Origin: Paraliobacillus ryukyuensis
GTDB lineage: Bacteria; Bacillota; Bacilli; Bacillales; Amphibacillaceae
Direction of reading: 5' to 3'
Length of the DNA stretch: 64,000 nt
Assembly: GCF_003315295.1 (NCBI RefSeq)
Contig: NZ_QNRI01000002.1
Coordinates: 372,001-436,000, forward strand
In this document: in pieces, positions 9,359-18,169 of the stretch
Layout of the letters: each line of letters starts with the position of its first letter
Numbering within the stretch: position 1 is the stretch's first letter
Program-made: the position numbers and the translations under genes
The notes under the pieces: generated by a model
The model's input: only the letters and a program-made list of their open reading frames with translations
Told to the model about the DNA's origin: nothing
Database searches by the model: none

Positions 9359-9676
9359 ATGGGGGGAAAGAAAAATGTATATTCTGAAGAATTTAAACGA
9401 AAAGTCATTGAAATGAAGTTGTCTAAAAAGTACACCAATAAATAGATTATGAATGAATTAGGGATCCGTAACGTAACTCAAATCAAGGTATGGATGCAGT
9501 GGTACCGTGGAGGAGACGAGCATCGATTGTCACAGCCAATAGGTAAACAATATTCTTTTGGTAAAGGTCCTGAAGAACTAAGCGAAATAGAGCAATTAAA
9601 AAGACAGATCAAACATTTAGAGATCAAAAACCTAAAAAAGTACCAGGAAATCGAAGGGAGTTGGTACCAAAAGTAG
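9359..9676 (+). pseudogene. IS3-family orfA (HTH) with internal stop
   Basis: Begins with ATG at 9359 after AGGAGGTG and reads MGGKKNVYSEEFKRKVIEMK, a typical transposase helix-turn-helix start, then hits TAG at 9443-9445. It resumes in the same frame with IMNELGIRN and runs to 9676, ending in the usual leucine-zipper-like region (EIEQLKRQIKHLEIKNLKKY). One nonsense change has therefore inactivated it. Confidence 0.85.
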
Positions 9677-10496
9677 TTTTAGAATTCGTAAAGTCACTGA
9701 AGGGTTTATGCGGTATCAATGCTATGTGATTGTATTAGGGTTCCTAGGTCTACTTATTATCGTTGGACTCTAAAGTCGTGGGGGACAACAGATTTAGAGC
9801 AACAGATAATTGATATCTGTAAATCTCTAAATTACAGAATTGGAGACCGAATGGTTAAAAAGGTTCTAAAAGAGGACCATAAAATCACCGTGAACAGAAA
9901 TACTGTTCAAAGTATCATGCAAAAATATAATATTCAATGTTGAGTAAAACTAAAAAGAAAATCAAAAGTGGCTAGAGAGAGTAAGTGTATTGTTCTTAAT
10001 TTACTTGAACAGAATTTTAATACAGACCAACCAAACCAAAAGTGGGTAACCGATATTACTTATTTACCTTTTGGAGAATCTATGATGTATTTATCAACCA
10101 TTATGGGTTGTTGCGTATCGAGTGGGGCATAGCCAAGCGTTAGAACTCGTATTAGAAGCATTGAAAGCAGCTTGTAATGGGCGAGAAACGAAAGGGCTGA
10201 TGCTTCACAGTGACCAAGGAGCGCAATATACATCGTATGCTTTTCAAGATTTAGCAGAAGAAAAAGGCATTATCACAAGCATGTCCCGCAAAGGCAATTG
10301 CTTTGATAATGCCGTCATTGAATCCTTCCACTCCACCATAAAGTCAGAAGAATTCTACACACATCAAAAGATGCGTCTTACAAATTCTATTGTACTAGAA
10401 AAAATAGAATCGTACATGTATTATTACAACTATATATGACCGTTTTCAAAATTAAACTGCCTTTCCCCTGTTCAATTCAGGGCAAAGGCAGCATAG
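9677..10496 (+). pseudogene. IS3-family orfB (DDE transposase), multiply disrupted
   Basis: Pieces in order: VVLEFVKSL (about 9670-9715), a frameshift, IRVPRSTYYRW, a stop at 9941-9943, KWVTDITYLPFGE (first Asp), a deletion or frameshift near 10110-10122, MLHSDQGAQYTS (second Asp), FDNAVIESFHSTIKSE (catalytic Glu), a TGA at 10437-10439 where Arg is expected, then PFSKLNCLSPVQF to the natural stop at 10494-10496. All three catalytic residues are recognisable but never in a single frame. Confidence 0.87.
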
Positions 10497-10550
10497 GTGC
10501 TTTTTCTTGTCTCATATTACTAGTTCAGTCAATTATGTTCATCAGCTTTT

Positions 10551-11615
10551 TTAATTTATGTTATTTGTATTATTGTTTCCTGCTGTGGTACTGCTTAAAT
10601 CGGTACCATCGGTATCTAATTGACTTGAATAAGTCGTTAACCCAAGATGTTCTTTTAAGATTTCTTGTTTTTCTGATAAATCAGTTTCATCTAATTGATA
10701 GTAGTACGCGTCTGCCCATACGTCAGATCCCTTTAAACTTAATGTTTCTATTTCCAAATTGCCTTTGCTTCCATACGAAACAAAGCTTTTAATCTCATTA
10801 AATGACATACTCGTGGACATATTATCACCAACAGCTGTCATAAGATCTGAAATGTTCAATAACGTATTAAATGAAACTGCTTTATTAACCATTGCTTTAA
10901 TAATTTCTTGTTGACGTTTTCCACGTTCAATGTCATTATCTTGTTTTCTTGTACGTGCTAGAGCCAAGGCTTCTTCGCCATTCAATTTCTGTTCACCAGG
11001 TAATAAATGAATCGCGCGAGCATTATCTTCGGAATCTTGTTCATACATTTCATAGGGAACGTCTACAGTTATTCCATCTAATTCATTAACTACATCAATA
11101 AACGCATTAAAATTGATTTTTACATAGTAATCTACTGGAATGTCAAATAGTCCTTCCACTGTTTCGATTGTAGCTTTCATTCCACCATAGGCATGCGCAT
11201 GATTTATTTTAGTTTTATAACCAACTTCTGGAATATAAACATAGGTGTCACGAGGAATCGAGACCATTTTCACACTATTTTCTTCTTTGTTTAAGGTGGC
11301 AAGAATTAAAGCATCAGAAAGTTCATTACTTTCATTATTTGCTTTACGTTTTTTACTTTGATCAACTCCGACAAATAATATGGAAACATCATCCACAGTT
11401 GGATTAACTTTTTTGTCGCGTAATTCAGACCCACTTGCTCTTCCATCTTCTTCATAGGAATCAGCAACGATCTCCTTTGCATGATTCCAAACTACAGCAG
11501 CGTATGTTCCACCTGCACCTACGAGTAGCAATATCGGTATTAAAATAAAAAGATATCTCTTTTTGTGTTTTTTCTTTCGTTTCTTTATTCGTGATATATT
11601 ATTTTCCTTTTTCAT
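10551..11615 (-). CDS. LytR-CpsA-Psr (LCP) family cell wall polymer ligase
   Basis: About 354 residues: basic cytosolic start (KKRKKKHKKR), one membrane anchor at about residues 20-42, then an extracellular LCP domain. Conserved parts are ILFVGVDQ, SDALILATLN, VSIPRDTYV and the Arg/Asp set in ARTRKQDNDIERGKRQQEI, which bind the polyprenyl pyrophosphate. LCP proteins move teichoic acid or capsule from undecaprenyl lipid to peptidoglycan. The tail is rich in Ser, Thr and Asn. The start is ATG at 11613-11615, after GGAGG at 11 bases; a longer frame to 11660 has no ribosome binding site. Its neighbours suggest TagT/U/V function, but it could also serve the capsule locus. Confidence 0.9.
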   Translation of the reverse strand: MKKENNISRIKKRKKKHKKRYLFILIPILLLVGAGGTYAAVVWNHAKEIVADSYEEDGRASGSELRDKKVNPTVDDVSILFVGVDQSKKRKANNESNELSDALILATLNKEENSVKMVSIPRDTYVYIPEVGYKTKINHAHAYGGMKATIETVEGLFDIPVDYYVKINFNAFIDVVNELDGITVDVPYEMYEQDSEDNARAIHLLPGEQKLNGEEALALARTRKQDNDIERGKRQQEIIKAMVNKAVSFNTLLNISDLMTAVGDNMSTSMSFNEIKSFVSYGSKGNLEIETLSLKGSDVWADAYYYQLDETDLSEKQEILKEHLGLTTYSSQLDTDGTDLSSTTAGNNNTNNIN

Positions 11616-11660
11616 TCTAAGTAGCGCCTCCGTAAAAATTCTACATTTTCTATTAACCAA

Positions 11661-12002
11661 TATATTATGACAGACTCTATGGTTTTACTTGATAAAAAGT
11701 TCTAAGTAACCTTTTAATTATAATATAGATAAAAACTAATGTGAATAACAATTTACATATTTTTAAAAAAACACTATAAAATAAATTATATACACTTAAA
11801 TTTTGTTTCTATCTAACCCATATTAATACGACTCATTGAAAAACAAGTTCTAACGTAATATAAATTTAAAAACTAACGAATAAGAAGCTTCGTGTGTTTT
11901 TCTATGTAACTTAAATCAATTTCATAATTCATTTCCAATTAATAAAATCCGGACATTACATATTATTCTATTCACTTCATTCGTTATTTAAAAAGTGAAG
12001 GA
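11661..12002. other. AT-rich intergenic stretch with no gene
   Basis: Upstream region of the LCP gene. No open frame with a ribosome binding site, RNA gene or clear repeat was found. It must contain the LCP promoter on the minus strand, but no convincing pair of -35 and -10 boxes stands out. Confidence 0.4.
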
Positions 12003-12255
12003 AGCAAATGGGGTTAGACTCCTTGAAAATAAAAAGCTATTTTCTTCGTGCGATGATTCGCTGCCGAAGCTTTCCTTATCCTTAAGGAATAGCAGATGGT
12101 CTTGGTGGGACGAGTAATCGCAGTCCCCTAAACCGAAGAGCTACTTTTGTTGAGAAAGGAATGTTAGACTAAAACTATTACGTCGTGTGACAACGTCTAA
12201 CTGACTCACCTCTTGTGGGCCCGAGGCCAAGCTTCGGAAAGCGACCCCATTTGCT
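12003..12255. repeat. 253-bp structured intergenic element with terminal inverted repeats
   Basis: Perfect 12-bp terminal inverted repeat AGCAAATGGGGT (12003-12014) and its complement (12244-12255). Just inside are CCGAAGCTT (12064-12072) and its complement (12229-12237), a perfect hairpin TTCCTTA/TAAGGAA at about 12072-12090, and GTTAGAC/GTCTAAC elements. It is visibly more GC-rich than the flanks and has no coding frame. It resembles the dispersed imperfectly palindromic intergenic repeats known in Bacillaceae genomes, or a MITE. Whether it is transcribed is unknown. Confidence 0.65.
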
Positions 12256-12444
12256 GACTGAACGGAGCTAATACACTACATATAATTATATCATTCGTGT
12301 TTGTCAATCAAATATTGAATTATGAAATTGACTTACTTAAATAAATAATTGAACGTTAATTCCATTTCCTAACCACGTCGTTTCGTAAGGTGAGCTTATT
12401 TATATAATCATTGCAAATTGTTCTCAAATGATATAATACCTCAG

Positions 12445-13401
12445 TTAAAACCAACCTTTACGCTTAAACCAAGCAAACATCATCCCAGCAATAACGACCA
12501 TCACACCTAGTGTAACAAAATAACCTAGTTTTGTTTGTAACGCAGGCATATAGGCAAAGTTCATACCATATATTCCTGCAATTAACGTAGGCGGCGCAAA
12601 GATAGAAGTAATGATTGTTAATACTTTCATCACTTCATTCGTTTGGTGTGAGTTTAACGAGAGATAATTATCACGAATATCATTGGCGATTTCACGATTA
12701 GAAGCAACCATTTCTGCAAGTTTCAATAGGTGATCATAAATATCTGTGAAATAGGCGCGTCGGCTTTGAATACCACTCAAATGACTTGAATTCAACATTC
12801 GATAAAACAAATCACGTACTGGGTTGATTGTATGGCGTAATTGAAGTAGCTGATGGCGAATATCAAACAAATTATCCAGTAAGACAGGCATCGCTTCTTC
12901 ATTTGGATTGTCTTCGACTTCGTTCAGTTCATCTTCAATTGTATAGACAATCGGAAAATATTGATCAACAATCTTATCTAGAATTTCATAAAAGACACGG
13001 TAAGGATCCCATTTTTCCAATTGCGCAGCTGATAACAACTGAATCACACGCTGCCAAACGTGGCTAATTTGGGGTGATCTATTATAATGAAATGTCACAA
13101 TCATACGCTCGCTAAGAAAAAAATCGTGCTCGAGCTGATCCAATGTCTCAGGATGAATCGCGTGCATGATAAAAAAACTAAAATCATCATAATAATCGAG
13201 TTTAGCTCGTTGTAGAGTTTGCAAACAATCTTCAATAGCTAATGGATGGTAGTGTAATGTTTTTTCTAAGTGGGTGACTTCTTGATCAGTTGGTTGATCA
13301 AAATCGATCCAGCACCATTGATAGTCGTTTTGAGTAAGCTGTTCGATCGAATCGAAAGTAATGAATTGATGTTGGCTATCAATTGCCATAATATGTATCA
13401 T
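12445..13401 (-). CDS. corA: CorA-type Mg2+/Co2+ channel
   Basis: 318 residues. The N-terminal ~240 residues form the alpha/beta and long-helix cytosolic funnel; two membrane helices lie at the C-terminus with the YGMNF (GMN) selectivity motif just after the first helix and a basic FKRKGWF tail. Magnesium influx through a homopentamer is the known family role. ATG preceded by GAGGG at 10 bases. Monocistronic; no M-box riboswitch upstream, as expected for CorA. Confidence 0.93.
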   Translation of the reverse strand: MIHIMAIDSQHQFITFDSIEQLTQNDYQWCWIDFDQPTDQEVTHLEKTLHYHPLAIEDCLQTLQRAKLDYYDDFSFFIMHAIHPETLDQLEHDFFLSERMIVTFHYNRSPQISHVWQRVIQLLSAAQLEKWDPYRVFYEILDKIVDQYFPIVYTIEDELNEVEDNPNEEAMPVLLDNLFDIRHQLLQLRHTINPVRDLFYRMLNSSHLSGIQSRRAYFTDIYDHLLKLAEMVASNREIANDIRDNYLSLNSHQTNEVMKVLTIITSIFAPPTLIAGIYGMNFAYMPALQTKLGYFVTLGVMVVIAGMMFAWFKRKGWF

Positions 13402-13471
13402 ACGTTGCTAACCCTCACTTTTTCAAATAGTATACCCCTATACTAACATCAAAAAACAATTGTATGGCGAT

Positions 13472-13503
13472 AAAAAAAGTAAGCCGCATCACAGCGACTT
13501 ACT
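13472..13503 (-). terminator. Terminator of the PilZ gene
   Basis: Minus-strand hairpin with arms 13494-13503 and 13478-13487 (AGTAAGTCGC against GCGGCTTACT), followed by seven T. The PilZ stop codon overlaps the stem. Confidence 0.8.
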
Positions 13504-13843
13504 GTTGTGTTTTTCTATAATTATCGTAGAATTTCATATATTGATAGTAATCGAAGTCGGTAGCAAGAATGGAGATCCCGTACGTATAAGCTACTGCTGT
13601 TTTCTTTTTCCATATTACTTGGCCCACAATATAATTTTTAGGTGAAAATAGGCGAAGTTGCAAGAGAAATTGATCATTGATTTCAAAAGGTTGATTAGTA
13701 GAAAAACATAGCCCTTTCATACTTATATTGTGTAAGGCTATTTCTTTATCTAGTTGCAACGTATTAGACGGATCTAATGTTTGTAGCGAAGCTTTTGTCA
13801 GTGTAAAATCTGAAAATTGCAGACGTGCATAGTTTCTAGACAT
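13499..13843 (-). CDS. PilZ-domain protein, probable c-di-GMP receptor
   Basis: About 114 residues, a single PilZ domain. The two parts of the c-di-GMP binding signature are visible: RxxxR as RNYAR at residues 3-7 and the (D/N)xSxxG motif as NISMKG at about residue 39. Start at ATG 13841-13843 because AAAGGATGG lies just before it; the longer frame to 13873 lacks a site. It has no second domain, so it probably acts through a partner. The window also has an EAL phosphodiesterase and a c-di-GMP riboswitch, supporting an active signalling system. Confidence 0.8.
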   Translation of the reverse strand: MSRNYARLQFSDFTLTKASLQTLDPSNTLQLDKEIALHNISMKGLCFSTNQPFEINDQFLLQLRLFSPKNYIVGQVIWKKKTAVAYTYGISILATDFDYYQYMKFYDNYRKTQQ

Positions 13844-14020
13844 GTTCACCATCCTTTTCACACTACATATCATATTTGTAAAAAATAGAAATATAATACA
13901 TTTTTATAAAATATAACACATTTAACCATAAATGCAACTACTTTGCAAACGTATAATAAAATAGCACTTTTTTAAATGCTAATTATGATAGTATGAAGAT
14001 AGAGATAGGAGGAAATAGCA

Positions 14021-14584
14021 ATGGAAGGATTACTTGTTTTTTTGGTATTAGGCATTATTGTTGGCGTGAGTGCCGGATATAACTTACTTAGAAAACGAAT
14101 GAAGTTAGCTAATCTAAATCGTAAGCTCGAAATGTTGCATAAAAATAACAATGCATATCATGTGCTCAAAAATGTAAAACTAACCAATCAGGAGATTACA
14201 ATTCATAGTTTAGTATTTTCAGTTTACGGTATCTTTGTTATCCAACCGGAGCATCGAATGGGCGTGATTGAAGGAGATGTAGCTGCTGAACAATGGTTGG
14301 TTAAACGGAACAAACAGCAAAATAAGTTTCCTAACCCGTTGATACAGGCAAAGAAAAAAGCCAAAGCATTAGCAGAAGTTATTTCGTTAAATGAAAAGCA
14401 TGTCCATCAGATTGTCACGTTTACCAAAGCAGGGACATTAAACTTAGACAAGGCACAGTTTAAAGACAAACACGTGGTTCTAGATGAGCAAATCGAAACA
14501 ACTATTCAAGCGTGGAAAACACCACAGCTGTCGAAGCAAAGCATAGCTAAGATGTTGGCACAGTTGCAAACGAATTCAAAATAA
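14021..14584 (+). CDS. Membrane-anchored NERD-like protein
   Basis: 187 residues: one N-terminal membrane helix (about 3-22), a short basic linker, then a domain resembling NERD (nuclease-related) proteins, with IHSLVFSVYGIFVIQ and the GVIEGDVAAEQW segment, then QAKKKAKAL and VHQIVTFT. NERD domains are predicted nucleases of the restriction-endonuclease fold; no biochemical role is clear for this membrane form. ATG preceded by AGGAGG. Monocistronic, converging on nrdG with a shared terminator. Confidence 0.65.
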   Translation: MEGLLVFLVLGIIVGVSAGYNLLRKRMKLANLNRKLEMLHKNNNAYHVLKNVKLTNQEITIHSLVFSVYGIFVIQPEHRMGVIEGDVAAEQWLVKRNKQQNKFPNPLIQAKKKAKALAEVISLNEKHVHQIVTFTKAGTLNLDKAQFKDKHVVLDEQIETTIQAWKTPQLSKQSIAKMLAQLQTNSK

Positions 14585-14652
14585 AATATGATTATCTTGC
14601 AGGAAATGGAAAATATGTGATTTGTGTTAAGCATATTATGTTTCTAGATAGA

Positions 14653-14690
14653 AAACTACCTTGGTAAATATATGTTCACCAAGGTAGTTT
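14653..14690. terminator. Bidirectional terminator between NERD gene and nrdG
   Basis: Perfect 13-bp inverted repeat, arms 14653-14665 and 14678-14690, starting AAACTACCTTGGT, between converging genes. Confidence 0.8.
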
Positions 14691-14704
14691 GTCTATCATG
14701 TGCC

Positions 14705-15172
14705 TTATACCATTATTTCCATGTGGGTTAAATCAATCACTCGTTGATTTCTACTGCCTCGAAATGTTAGCGACAAATCACGTTCAGCTAAAATGAAAGG
14801 ACCATCGACCAAAACATCACAGTAACCAAGCAGTTCGCGTTGATAAGGGTCATCAGATTGCTGTAATTGTTCCAACGTAAACCCCGTGTAAGCCCAGATA
14901 TGTTTCCCTATTTCTTTTAACCGTTTCGCTACTTGTGCAACTTCCTTTGCTTGGAAAAATGGTTCTCCACCAGATAGCGTAATATCGGTTAAGGGGTTAC
15001 TTCCCGCTTCGTTAACGACTTCTTCCACCGTCATTTCTGTACCGTTTCGAATGTTCCAACTCGCAGGATTGTGGCATCCTTTGCAGAAATGCGGACAACC
15101 GGCAAAAAAGATCACTGTACGTAACCCTTCACCATCAACGACAGAGTCATGGAGAATATTCATTACTCGCAT
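14705..15172 (-). CDS. nrdG: Anaerobic ribonucleotide reductase activating protein NrdG
   Basis: 155-residue radical SAM enzyme. The iron-sulfur motif reads CPHFCKGC (CxxxCxxC) and the SAM-binding LSGGEPF follows. It makes the glycyl radical in NrdD. ATG after CAGGAG; the start lies 10 bases inside the end of nrdD, so the two are translationally coupled. Confidence 0.95.
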   Translation of the reverse strand: MRVMNILHDSVVDGEGLRTVIFFAGCPHFCKGCHNPASWNIRNGTEMTVEEVVNEAGSNPLTDITLSGGEPFFQAKEVAQVAKRLKEIGKHIWAYTGFTLEQLQQSDDPYQRELLGYCDVLVDGPFILAERDLSLTFRGSRNQRVIDLTHMEIMV

Positions 15173-17097
15173 GATCGGTCTCCTGAAAATAGAGATAATT
15201 GTGCATCTGCATTTGAAGAGCTGGTTTGGTGTTTAACCCGTTGACTTTCTTCTGCACGTTTGGCAGAATTCCATTTTTTCATGTCGCCTACGAGGTAACC
15301 GGTAATCCGCCGAATACGCTCTATCTTCGCTTCATCTGCATTGTGACATTTTGGACACGCTCGATCAATAATGCCAGTGTAGCCACAATCCGTGCAGCGG
15401 TCGACAGGATGATTAATTGAGCCATAGCCGAAATCATTTGCAGCCATTGTTTTCACCAATGTATCGAGTGCTTTCGTATTTTTTGATACATCCCCATCAC
15501 ATTCGATATACGAAATATGACCACCGTTACATAAGTGATGAAATGCGCCTTCTCTTTCAATCTTATCGATCGCACGGATTGGATAATAGACAGGAATATG
15601 GAATGAGTTGGTATAATAATCTCGTTCTGTTACACCTGGTATTTTTCCAAAGGTTTGTTGATCAATTTTCGTAAATTTCCCTGATAATCCTTCCGCTGGT
15701 GTTGCAATAAGGGAAAAATTTAAATCGTATTCAGCTGCGGCTTGATCTGCGCGATCACGCATATGGCAAACAATTCGTTGGCCCAGGAGATAAGCATTCT
15801 TAGATTCTCCATGATGCACCCCGATTAAAGCTTTTAATGCTTCAGCCAAACCGATAAAGCCAATACTTAATGTGCCTTGCTTTAATGCGTCTTCCAGTGT
15901 ATCTTCAGCGGTCAGTTGCTCACTATCTTTCCATACGCCTTGACTGTATAAAAAAGAAAAATGTTTTGCTTTCTTTTTGATTTGGAATTGATATCTTTCG
16001 ATTAATTGTTGAATCACAAGATCAATGTAATGATCAAGTTGTTCAAAAAAAGTGCCTACATCACCGGTAGTTAAGGCGATTTTAACAAGGTTAATGGAAG
16101 TAAACGATAGATTTCCTCGTTTGATACTGTTCTCCGCACCATGTCGATTTTGCATCACTCGTGTACGACAACCCATATAAGCAACCTCTGAGGCAGGGGT
16201 TCCATCGTAATACTGCGCATTAAAGCTCGCATCAATAAAGCTAAAATTCGGGAAGAGGCGTTTAGCAGTTGTCTCTAATGCTAATTGATAGAGATCATGA
16301 TTTGGTTCACCAGGTTCAAAATTAATTCCTTTTTTCATTTTAAAAATTTGAATAGGAAAAATTGGTGTTTCCCCATTCCCTAACCCAGCTTTGGTTGCCA
16401 ATAGTAGATTCTTAATCAATAATCTACCTTCTTTAGATGTATCTGTTCCATAATTAACCGAAACAAAAGGAACCTGCCCACCGCCACGTGAATGCATCGA
16501 ATTGCAGTTATGCACAAAAGCTTCACATGCTTGGTACACATCACGATCGGTTTCTTGCCATGCAGCTTTTGCTCTTTCCTCATCCGTTAAGTTCGTTGTA
16601 TAACGCGCAATACGTTTGTTATGTTTTTCAAATGTTTTATGTACGTAAGGTGCTAAATCAACATCAAACATTGGGTAACTTTGACCGCCATGTTGCATGT
16701 TTTGATTTGATTGAAAAATGATCGAAGCTAATGCCATTGCACTTAAAATGTCATTTGGCTCACGCATATAGCCATGCCCGGTGTTGAAGCCATTTTTTAA
16801 AATCTCACCTAATGGGATTTGGCAACAAGTTGTTGTCCCCGTTGGCATAAAATCAAGGTCATGTGGATGAATGAAATTGTTTTCCATTGCCTCGGTTACT
16901 GCAGGACTTAACATAAATTGTTTCGCATAATGTTTCGCGGCTTCGGAAGCAAACTTGGACATCTGGCCCATCGGCGATTGACCGTCGACATTAGCATTTT
17001 CTTGAATTAAATCTTGATTACTAGAATCAACTATTTGATCTAATGCTTCAAGTAGAGCATTTTTTGGTTTTTCTGTATGAATAGGCGCTTGTACCAT
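15163..17097 (-). CDS. nrdD: Anaerobic (class III) ribonucleoside-triphosphate reductase NrdD
   Basis: 644 residues. Reduces NTPs to dNTPs without oxygen. The C-terminus carries a zinc site (CTDCGY and CPKCH) and the glycyl-radical loop RRITGYLVGDM. The core has GTTTCCQIPL and the active-site Cys region YMGCRTRV. It begins almost directly with the core (ENANVDGQSPMGQMSKF at about residue 35), so it lacks the N-terminal ATP-cone of about 90 residues seen in many NrdD proteins. ATG after CAGGAG. Two NrdR boxes and an Fnr box lie upstream, fitting control by dNTP state and by oxygen. Confidence 0.95.
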   Translation of the reverse strand: MVQAPIHTEKPKNALLEALDQIVDSSNQDLIQENANVDGQSPMGQMSKFASEAAKHYAKQFMLSPAVTEAMENNFIHPHDLDFMPTGTTTCCQIPLGEILKNGFNTGHGYMREPNDILSAMALASIIFQSNQNMQHGGQSYPMFDVDLAPYVHKTFEKHNKRIARYTTNLTDEERAKAAWQETDRDVYQACEAFVHNCNSMHSRGGGQVPFVSVNYGTDTSKEGRLLIKNLLLATKAGLGNGETPIFPIQIFKMKKGINFEPGEPNHDLYQLALETTAKRLFPNFSFIDASFNAQYYDGTPASEVAYMGCRTRVMQNRHGAENSIKRGNLSFTSINLVKIALTTGDVGTFFEQLDHYIDLVIQQLIERYQFQIKKKAKHFSFLYSQGVWKDSEQLTAEDTLEDALKQGTLSIGFIGLAEALKALIGVHHGESKNAYLLGQRIVCHMRDRADQAAAEYDLNFSLIATPAEGLSGKFTKIDQQTFGKIPGVTERDYYTNSFHIPVYYPIRAIDKIEREGAFHHLCNGGHISYIECDGDVSKNTKALDTLVKTMAANDFGYGSINHPVDRCTDCGYTGIIDRACPKCHNADEAKIERIRRITGYLVGDMKKWNSAKRAEESQRVKHQTSSSNADAQLSLFSGDRSCE

Positions 17098-17110
17098 GTA
17101 ATCACTCCTG

Positions 17111-17158
17111 ATTCAATATATAGCGGTTTTGATTAAATGTAAAATCTATATATTGTGT
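17111..17158 (-). promoter_or_regulatory. Two NrdR boxes upstream of nrdDG
   Basis: Box 1 at 17111-17126 (core CAATATATAG) and box 2 at 17143-17158 (core CTATATATTG, the same palindrome) match the NrdR consensus acaCwAtATaTwGtgt at 12 and 14 of 16 positions. They start 32 bases apart, about three helix turns, the usual tandem arrangement for NrdR. Box 1 lies 13 bases before the nrdD ATG. Confidence 0.8.
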
Positions 17159-17195
17159 TTGAATGTAAGTTTATCATGTTGAAACGGATAAATAC

Positions 17196-17211
17196 TGTGG
17201 TATATGTCACA
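17196..17211 (-). promoter_or_regulatory. Fnr/Crp-type box upstream of nrdDG
   Basis: TGTGG-TATATG-TCACA differs in one base from the Bacillus Fnr consensus TGTGA-N6-TCACA. It lies about 100 bases before the nrdD start, a position consistent with activation under low oxygen. Confidence 0.7.
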
Positions 17212-17311
17212 TGTTCTTTGACATAAAAGTTTAAAAAACTGATATAGCAAGTGCCTATAATCTATTATTTTTTTATATTTAATAGAATTTTAATGCTGCA
17301 ATTAATTACAC

Positions 17312-17352
17312 AAAAAAAGCCATCAAATAGGATTTCCCTATTTGATAGCTTT
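17312..17352 (-). terminator. Terminator of the zinc-ribbon membrane protein gene
   Basis: Minus-strand hairpin, 16-bp arms 17337-17352 and 17316-17331 with one G-T type mismatch and a 5-base loop, followed by a T run. Confidence 0.85.
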
Positions 17353-17365
17353 CGTTAACAATAGA

Positions 17366-18118
17366 TTAAAATGGAGCGTAAAAACTATTTTGAAATTCAC
17401 TTAGTAAATTACCTAGTAGACTGTCACCAATAATGAAAAGAATAATACCCATAGCAACATAGGTAATTACCACGCCATAGACGGCATCAAGTTTACTAGT
17501 TGCAGGTGCTTTTGTTTTTAATGAGAAGACCGTTGCCATACTTGCAATAGAAGTTAAACTAATTGCTAATAACATTAAAATGCTACTAAATGTAATACTA
17601 CCGATTAATGCAAATACCCATGTAGCGAGTGCGATGGCCGTTGGTAACACCATTAGTGACCCGAAAGATGTCACGACGTACATGAAACTCACATCTGCCT
17701 TCATTAATTTAGCTACACCAAATTTCACTGCAATTAACACTGCGAAGAAAATAATTAAGATAAAGAACGGTTTAATTACTATATCAGCAAAGGAAGGACT
17801 CATAAACCCATGCATCACAACACGTGCACTACTGTATATGTACAACGGTAAAAATAGTGAAAAAAGCACGATTGTAATGATAGCATTGATTTTATCTCTT
17901 TCCGTAACTTGTTTACTTGTTGTAAATGGATGTGCTAAAGCATTTGGAATAAAGCTCCAATATTGTTTAGCGATTGTCTTTCCTTGCACTACATAATCAT
18001 TTGTTGCTTCCGTCTTGCTAGCAGTTGCCTTCGTTTGAACATCGGTTACTTTGGCACCACAATTCGTACAAAATTTTGCGTCTGTCTCCAAGGGTGCATT
18101 ACATTGTGAACAATACAT
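17366..18118 (-). CDS. Zinc-ribbon integral membrane protein (Yip1-like)
   Basis: 250 residues. An N-terminal zinc ribbon (CSQCNAPL and CTNCGAKV) is followed by a linker and five or six membrane helices (about 75-245), an arrangement seen in Yip1-like bacterial membrane proteins. ATG after AAAGGAG. It lies 51 bases downstream of a larger zinc-ribbon membrane protein and shares its operon and a terminator at its end. Function is unknown; the paired ribbons suggest that the two work on the same process at the membrane. Confidence 0.75.
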   Translation of the reverse strand: MYCSQCNAPLETDAKFCTNCGAKVTDVQTKATASKTEATNDYVVQGKTIAKQYWSFIPNALAHPFTTSKQVTERDKINAIITIVLFSLFLPLYIYSSARVVMHGFMSPSFADIVIKPFFILIIFFAVLIAVKFGVAKLMKADVSFMYVVTSFGSLMVLPTAIALATWVFALIGSITFSSILMLLAISLTSIASMATVFSLKTKAPATSKLDAVYGVVITYVAMGIILFIIGDSLLGNLLSEFQNSFYAPF

Positions 18119-18169
18119 ATAAAATCGCTCCTTTGATAATTTAATAGTTTGCGGTCACTTCGTCAAAAA

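Larger units (their letters stand above)
9273..10531 (+). mobile_element. Degenerate IS3-family insertion sequence with target duplication
   Basis: About 1259 bp. Both ends begin with TG and share imperfect terminal repeats (left 9273-9311, right 10496-10531) that both contain a GACANNN-like block followed by AAAAAGCACC. Direct repeats ATTA flank it at 9269-9272 and 10532-10535. Inside are an orfA with a stop codon and an orfB broken several times, so it cannot move by itself. It was inserted in the loop of the tagA/LCP terminator. Confidence 0.88.
9252..10551. terminator. Bidirectional terminator of tagA and the LCP gene, interrupted by an IS
   Basis: AAAAAGCTGATGAACA (9252-9267) and its exact reverse complement (10536-10551) are 16-bp arms. 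Removing 9273-10531 and one ATTA copy restores a hairpin with a 5-base AATTA loop and a T run, exactly between the converging stop codons of tagA and the LCP gene. Confidence 0.85.

Noticed and set aside
9273-10531. An active IS3 element
   Set aside because: OrfA has a stop and orfB has at least two stops and two frame changes, so it cannot make a transposase.
12003-12255. A tRNA cluster or known riboswitch in the GC-richer intergenic element
   Set aside because: No tRNA cloverleaf or known aptamer core was found; the terminal inverted repeats fit a repeat element better.
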